Below the pieces are notes generated by a model. The model made no database searches, had not been told where the DNA came from, and worked only from the letters and a program-made list of their open reading frames with translations. Of a DNA stretch of 52,500 nucleotides, positions 23,400-31,300 are shown piece by piece. The position numbers and the translations under genes were made by a program. The stretch is from Tubiluchus corallicola (Eukaryota; Priapulida; Priapulimorpha; Priapulimorphida; Tubiluchidae), in the NCBI GenBank assembly GCA_030141605.1, contig JAQGDQ010000034.1, positions 523,501 through 576,000 on the forward strand, written 5' to 3'. Every line of letters begins with the position of its first letter. The stretch's first letter is position 1.

Positions 23400-24172
23400 C
23401 TAGTAAAGGATCCGCAAAAAATTTGCGTATAAATACACATATAATCAAAAATACGCGAACATCCTACCTAGTCCTCATTTATAACGCAAAGCCAGCAGCA
23501 GCAGCTTTTACCGAATTGAAGTTATAAGGTTATAGACAGAGTATAATGGATGACGTCACAACAATGGCTTTGCGTCAGCAGTTTTCTAAGCGAGAATTGA
23601 CAAAAATAGAACATCTCATTAGCTCGTCGATACTCCTCTCGGTGGACGTGTCCTAAAATGCAGCCTACATCATCGTATAGCCCTGTTCTTCCTCTTTCTA
23701 AATAGCTAATATCTCCTTCCGAGAGTCCCATCAGGCGTCGCCAGAACGTTTTTTCTGCAGGCTGTTTGGCCAAAATTTTGAAAAAAGCCGGAGTTGGGTC
23801 CAGGAAAAGGCCCGTTACGGGACTCTGTGGCCCTCTCGCGAATTCTAAATATGCCTACTACACCCACCGCTAAACGGGTCATCTATCCATGGCCAGCATC
23901 ACCCTCGGCCCGTTCCCGTTCTTCAGATCTCAGATCTATAATTTTGGGAAAAATGGTGGAAAAACTTTTATTTTTGGAAGTTTTTTGCCCACCATTCCTC
24001 ACAGTGGACCCAATTCGAAAATTAAACCCCGAATGGCACGACACTAGATCGGGACCTTTCGTTTGACATATAGATCACCGCAAATGGTGCCGTCGTCGGA
24101 GCTGTAGCCTCGAATCTTATATATATATATATAAATATATTAAGCCCATACCAGTAGAATTAATATATGCGA
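23400..24172 (-). mobile_element. Non-autonomous Helitron-like element, copy 1
   Basis: Read on the - strand. The 5' end has TC followed by GCATATATTAATTCTACTGG, and the 3' end is CTAG followed by a host T at 23399. Close to the 3' end lies a palindrome (CGCAAATTTTTTGCG) ending about a dozen bases before CTAG. The 5' TC, 3' CTAG, subterminal hairpin and absence of TIRs are Helitron hallmarks. No Rep/helicase coding is present. The 5' end directly abuts the CTAG of copy 2. Confidence 0.65.
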
Positions 24173-25144
24173 CTAGCAAAGGCCCCGCAAAAAAATTTGC
24201 TTATAAAATTAATACACTTATAATCAATAATACGCGAAAATCCTACACAGTCCTCATTTGTAACGCAAAGCCCATAGCAGCAGCTTTTACTGAATTAAAG
24301 CTAGGGGCAGAGTATAATGGATGACATCAGGACAATGGCTTTGCGTCAGCAGTTTTTCAAGCGAAAATTGCCAAAAATAGAACATTTATTTAACTCGTCG
24401 ATACTCCTCTGAGCGGACGTGTCCTAAAATGTAGCCCACATCATCGTGTAGCCCTGTTCTACCTCTTTCTAAAGAGCTATATATCTCTTTCCGAAAGTCC
24501 CACTAGGCGCTGCTAGAATGTTTCTACAGGCTGTTTGAGCAAAATTTCGAAAAAATCGCGAGTTGGGTCAGGGAAAACGCCCTTTATGGGACGCCGTGGC
24601 CCTTAACTCGTCGGTATTCCTCTCAGTGGACCTGTCCTAGCACATAGCCCACATCGCCGTGTAGCCCTGTTCTTCCTCTTTCTAAAGAGCCATATATCTC
24701 CTTCCGAGAGTCCCACCGGGCGCCGCTAGAACGTTTTTTCCGCATGCTGTTTGGTCAAAATTTCGAAAAAATCGCGAGTTGGGTCCGGGAAAACGCCCGT
24801 TGCGGGACCCCGTGGCCCTCTCGCGAATTCTAAATATGCCTACTACACCCACCGCTGAACGGGCCATCTATCCATACCCAGTACCACCCTCGGCCCGTTC
24901 CCGTTCTTCAGAAATAAGAGGTATAAGTTTTGCAAAAAACGGCCGAAAAATGGCCATTTTTGGAGGTTTTTCGCCCCCCCCCATTCCTCCCGGTGGGCCC
25001 AATTCGAAAAATAAACCATCAATGGCACGACACTAGATCGAGACCTTTCGTTTGATGTATAGATCGCCGCAAATGGTGCCCTCGTCGGAGCTGTAGCCTC
25101 GAATCTTATATATAAATATATATACCAGGAATATTAATATAAGA
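24173..25144 (-). mobile_element. Non-autonomous Helitron-like element, copy 2, with internal duplication
   Basis: Same family as copy 1. The 3' end is GGGGCCTTTGCTAG preceded by a GCAAATTTTTTTGC hairpin. The 5' end is TCTTATATTAATATTCCTGG. It differs from copy 1 by a direct duplication of a 213-bp internal module (24390-24602 and 24603-24815), diverged by roughly one base in ten. No coding capacity. Confidence 0.65.
24390..24815. repeat. 213-bp tandem duplication inside Helitron copy 2
   Basis: Both units start TTAACTCGTCG and run through TAGCCCTGTTCT, CTTTCCGAAAGTCCCAC (or CTTCCGAGAGTCCCAC), GCGAGTTGGGTC and GTGGCCC. Copy 1 has a single unit. Confidence 0.75.
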
Positions 25145-25356
25145 GTATAGATGTAAACTTTGCTAGAAAACAATAGAAGCACAGAAAACAATCGGTGTCG
25201 TAACAACAGTGCGTTCTATAATTTTCCTAATCCTGCCAAGTGATACGAACTCACTTTTCTGAAAGGTTAGACATCACATAATTTGATGCTCTTGGCTCAA
25301 GCAATTCGTATTCAGTATCTCCTACAGTATCGAATACTGATGACAAAATATTTGCA
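25145..25356 (+). promoter_or_regulatory. 5' flank of the polycystin-like gene
   Basis: Only about 210 bases separate the Helitron copy from the ATG at 25357. An in-frame TAA at about 25282, with no ATG between it and 25357, supports the start chosen. A weak AG after CTCCTAC (25328) could be a leader acceptor. No core promoter was recognised. Confidence 0.3.
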
Positions 25357-28300
25357 ATGGCAAAATTTTGGATTGCACTGGTACTGTGTTTCAGTTCTCT
25401 TCCAAAACTTTGTCTAAACACAGTGACATTTTACCTGGGATGTTATGTAAGATGGGCTGACTTGGACATACCGGATATACCATCTTACATGGATGTATGT
25501 GCTGATTATTGCAACGAAAACAACAGTAAGTATGCCCTAATGGGTAAGACGTGTGGATGCTCTAGAAAGTACAGTACAGAGACGTCACTTGCAGGCAATG
25601 AAAGTTATTGTGCCACACGTTGTAATACACGTAACCTCAATAAAAACTACGTGTGTGGCAGGAAAACACATTGGAGTGTTTACGTCGTAGGTGACAGATG
25701 CCCAAATCGTACAATGACTGGAATTAATTGTAAACAAAATAAGGTTGAAGGCTTAACTATAGTTACAAATAAACTTAATACAAGTTTCACACGTTCTTAT
25801 TATCGTGTTATCATATATGCAGAACAATTGTCTTCAGATGTAACTTTTGTTTTGAACTTGGGACGCGATAAATCACACGCATTGAATTATTCCCATTTTT
25901 TCCCTGCAAATTTAATTCACAATTATCCAGAGAAATATGACTTGCAGTTGGTGAGCAACTTACTAAATGGATCAATACGGGGTTTCTTTTATCAGTGTGA
26001 CTATGGATTCACGAAAGGTTCTCACAAGATTAACATTACGGGTTCGTTGTGGAAGCACAACAACATCTGGAGCGCATTGGATACTGTAAATGTTGTTGTG
26101 CTGTGCAACGTAGATGTGATTATCATTAATGCTGGTTACAATAAAGATAACCCAACTAAATTTAAAGAAGCAGAAGCATTTAATCTGACAACCTCTGTGA
26201 CTGTACCCAACTGTTCCATAAATTATTCCATGTCTCTCGTCTGGCATTTCAGTTTGGTGCCAGAGTCAGATATGGATTCTTGTCTGAAAGGAAGTCAACT
26301 TGCAAACGAGACAACTCTAGAAACAGATTCTGATAAGTTTATCACAGTAGACACTGGCATTCTAGCACCAGGTACATACACTGTCAGCCTTACACCAACA
26401 TTCACTTTAACACAGAGCGGCTTGAATAGTAAAAGCTATAAGCCTACCAGCACATTGGGATGGATTATTATCTCCAGTAAGCTAGAACCTATTATTGCTG
26501 GAGAATTTCTTAGAAACATAAGCTGGAAAGACAATCTAACAATGGATGCGTCAGCTTCTTATGATGCCTGTGTGGCAACTAATGGAGTCGACACTAACCT
26601 AACTTACAAGTGGAGCTGTTATATAGCGCTAGATATGTTTAGCTATTCGTTCACAACGGGGATTGGCTGCATCGAACGTAACACTACTGCTCTTTCATTT
26701 AATAAACCAACTTTTACAATTTCAGCCAAAACTTTTCCACAAGATTCAGTTTTAGTATTCACGCTTGAGTTGGGGAAGCCTAATCGGCCGTCAGAAATAA
26801 AACAACAAGTAGTAAAAGTGATACCAGCAGGAGCCGAAATTATCCAAATAAATTGTTTAAAAAACTGCAGACGCAGTGTGAACAAAGCTGAAAGCCTAAT
26901 CCTGCAAAGCGTTTGTGTAAGCTGTAATAACGATACTTTATCAACTGGTATCTATTATTGGACTCTAAGAGCAAGATCCTTGCTAAATGATGGTAGCACT
27001 CTCTTAAATATTACAGCATTTGCCATTGTCAGCAAGGGAACTGATGTAATTGTCCTGAAAAAAGATGTTTTCACTCCAGGACATGTGTATCTGATAGAAG
27101 TGAAGGGTGGTCCTGCTATTAGTATTCCAGGAACGGCCTTTTATGAAGTGTTTGTTTATGAGCCACCACCATTCAAAACTGCCTGTTCTGTTATTCCAAG
27201 CGAAGGAATAGCACTGAAAACAAAATTTTCGTTACAATGCGACAATAGTAGCTTCGTCAGCACCTTCTTCACCTATGATTTTTATTACAGAAATTTTGCA
27301 GGAAAGACTGAAATGAAAGGGTCTAAAGGAGATTTTTTATACAGCAGTACAGAGCCCATACTTCCGCCGATAACTCTTCCAGCTGGAGAAGGTAAGATTT
27401 TGCTTCAAGCAACGAATATTAGAAAAGAAACATTTTTAGTTGAATATAATGTTACAGTTTTACCATTTCTATGTAACGAAACTGACAAGGTATCAGAAGT
27501 TGAATGCAAAACATACATTTTAAATGTTTTGAAGAATCTGACATCTTTGACAAGTATGAAAAATGAAACAGACATTCTTGATTTTATTCAGACTTTGAAA
27601 GTTATAATGGAGGAAGTAAGTAAAATAAGAAAACAAAATGAAACAGAAGACCCTGAATTTGTACAGAAAGTTACTGAGATGAAATCTGAGATCCAAACGT
27701 TGGTGGCAAATCAACTTATTCAAGTTCCTGTGTCCACTCACAAAGTTATGAAATTCCTATCATCAATGATGAGCCAAGTCATCACTTCTGATGCCGACCT
27801 AAATCCAGAAATCATAGTACCTATCACTGCGAAGTTTCACGATATTGCAACATTTATGAAACAAAGCGCAGAAGATATAAACGTGAATGATTTAGAAGAT
27901 ACTACAAGTGCTCTTCTGCTTGCGGTATCCATTATTCTTGGTGAAATTACTAAACGAACTAGCAAATCTAATGATGAAAAATTTAAACAACTTTCAAAAA
28001 GAGAACTTCAAAATACATTTCCTCACAAACGCGAAAATGTTACACAGGTTAAAAATATAATTCTGAAATCAATTGACACGATTCAAAATGCAGCATCAGC
28101 TACTTTACGTCATAAAATTGTATATGATGAACCAACTACTTTCACGACAAATCTATTAACGCTTAGAGTAGCACGGCAAAAGATTAGTCATTTAGGAGGT
28201 TCGGAACTGCAGTTAAATGGTTTTGGTCATTTTCAGTTGCCTTCAGCTGCAGCCCTTTCAAAAATGCAAGAACACGAAGATGAACTAGAATTAGAGATTT

Positions 28301-31300
28301 TGTCCATAAAACAAAATATATTCACACCTTTTGAGTCGACGCTTCACAGTAGCATTCCTATTGCAAGTTTATCTATTGGCAGACAGCTGAGGCATTCTAG
28401 AACTGAATTTGATGAACTTTCTGAGCCCTTAGAATTTTTCATGGACGTTGCAGCTGATGCAAAGTACTCAAAATCATCTTTTGTGAAACTTGAAAATCAT
28501 TTGTTTAACAAGTACATCACTGTTCACTCATTTGTTCTTACTGCTCATACTACAGCTATAATGTCTTTTCAAGACATGCCTGTCGGAGTTGCATTAAAGG
28601 TCGTTACCAAAAAAGGCAAAAGACCTGTGATTGAAAACTTCAATGATGGTTCCACTGTTTTTCACATTCCTGCCATAAATGGAGGCTATTATAGTAGACA
28701 GTTTGCTGACAATATTGTGAGTTTCCATAATGAACAGAACGTATCCATTAAGTATTTCATTGGCATTTTATTTGACTCTTATTATGAGCCTTCGTGCTTC
28801 CATCCATCTCTTAGATGTAAGTCCGAAAATGTTGAGTGCATGGCAGGGATCTACAGCGATTGTGATGGCAGCCTACATGAAGCTACGTGCAAAGTAAATG
28901 CAAGTAGTATTTGCAGTGTAGATAACTGCATGCAGAAGTATGCATGCTATAATGATTGGGTTGAAAACTGTAAAAATATATCTCGTTATTGTGATTCGCA
29001 GCACAGACAATGTCTGTCTGTGCTAGACTACAAATGCAGTAAACATAATGTGAAATGCTCTCATGATTGCAGTACATCTCTCGAAATTGAAACTTGTCTT
29101 CAGATTTGTACGAAAAAGCATCAGCGGTGTCGCCAGAGTTCTCAATCCAAGTGCGAAACTGTAAAAAGTTGTGTTAGGAATAGTGACTCTGCTTGTATTG
29201 ATACACTGCTTGTTGAAACCAAGGCACAGCATTGTAGATATATGATGCTGAAATGTGACGAACAGTCGGCAGGTGAGTGTGACACAAATTTTATTTCTTG
29301 TAATGCAACATGTTATCAATGTCTGCCTAAATGTGATGCAGAAGTTACACAAAATTGTGTCAAAGCCTGCAAAAACCTACGCACATCTTGTTATTCAATG
29401 GCTAATCAAGTATGCAGGCAATACGTAATTAAGAACAATGATAATTGTGCTAATATTCCATGGAAAACAAATGAAGAGCAAAACGAAGCTGCAACTCCTG
29501 CATTTCAGGAGCCAGATTTGACATATTTTGCGTTTTTACATACAGCTGATATTAAGGATAGTGGTACCAAGGCACGCGTGTATCTTAGACTTCATGGTAA
29601 TCGCAGAATTACAAATGAGCTGCTGCTTTCTAAAAGAACGTTTAAACGAGCTACAGTTGAAAAATTTACAATAGAGTCAAAGTCAATTGGAAAATTGGAA
29701 AAAATTACTGTTTGGCACAATAACCAGGGAATAGGAGCAGGGTGGCTCCTGGAAAAGATAGTTGTCAAGGATGAACAGCTAGAGTTTACTTGTCCCTGTA
29801 TGACTTGGCTGGCTGGTAGCCCATTAGAAAACGAAAAAATATTTTCCTGCTACGTGGTTGCAAATTTAACTCCTACTGTTAACCCACCCATACAACGTGT
29901 TGACTTCAATCTCAGCTTTTACTCAGTAAAGTGTCTATATTGGAACATATCATTGTACAATTGGTTGGACGGGGGGTGCTTTGTGGGCCCATTAACAACG
30001 CCAAGTCGAATTCATTGTAAATGCTATCATATGACCATATTTACTGGAGCCATTGTTGTAAAACCAAATCAGATTGATCCATTTGAAGATGTTGTTCTGT
30101 TTGCGACATTTTTTGACAATCCCGTAATTATTGTGTTCATGGTGGTTGTGTGGTTGTTGTATTTGACCTTGCTTATCTATGCAAGGAAAAATGATCAAAA
30201 GGATACCACGCGGGTAGGTGTGACAGTACTGGAAGACAATAATCCCATTGACAAATATACATACCTCATCATTACGTTCACAGGATTGAGGCAAGGTGCA
30301 GGGACAACTGCTAAAGTTACATTTTTAATCGAAGGAAAAAATGGAAATAGTTTGCCTATTAAGCTTTATCATAAAGACAGATCAACATTTGACAGCGGAG
30401 CTGACGATTGGTTTCTGATGACTACACATCAATGTCTTGGCGAAATTACTGCTATCGAAATATGGCATGATAATTCTGGATATGATCCTAATTGGTTTCT
30501 AAAACTAGTCATTTTAAAAGACGTACAAACAAATGCAGTCTGGTGTTTTCCCTACAATAACTGGCTAGCTATTGATCGTGGCCCACAGACTGTGAAGTGT
30601 AGGCTCTTCCCAGCCTTCAAACATGAACTTGTGAGGTTTACTCACATCTTTGCTTATAGAGCTTTGCGAGGCTTTAGAGACGGCCACTTGTGGGCAAGTG
30701 TGTTTTACAGACCACCTAGAAGTAGTTTTACAAGAGTTCAAAGGCTATCATGTGCTTTGTCATTGATGCTGACTGCCATGCTTTCCAACATTATGTTTTA
30801 CGGGATAGCCACCAATAAGCCTGAGACTCAAATAATAATAGGGGACATTCAGTTATCTTGGACTCAAATTTATATTGGTGTTGCAAGTGTCTTACTTACT
30901 TTTCCAATCAACATACTTATTGTTCAAATGTTTCGCTATACAAAACCATACCAAGGCAAAAGTGTCAAGCATTTTTCTTTTGGATGGTGCTTTAAAAGAA
31001 ATCGAGATTATACAGGAACACAGAGCTTATCTGAGAGCGATTTTACAAGAAAACGTGAACAAACAGCGAAAGAAAATGTTATCTTATTTAAGAGTGAAAA
31101 CGATTGGCTTAAGTGGATAAATAATACCAGACAGATCGAATTTGAAACCTTAAAAGAAATACAGCAAAATATTTTGGAGGCAAGAAGAATTATAGAAATT
31201 CTGCCAAAGCGCGTTCCTGCATTAGATCAAAACAGACGTTCGACTAGAAAATCTGTAATATCTCTGAAAAGAAATCCCTACATTTATTCCACACATATTA

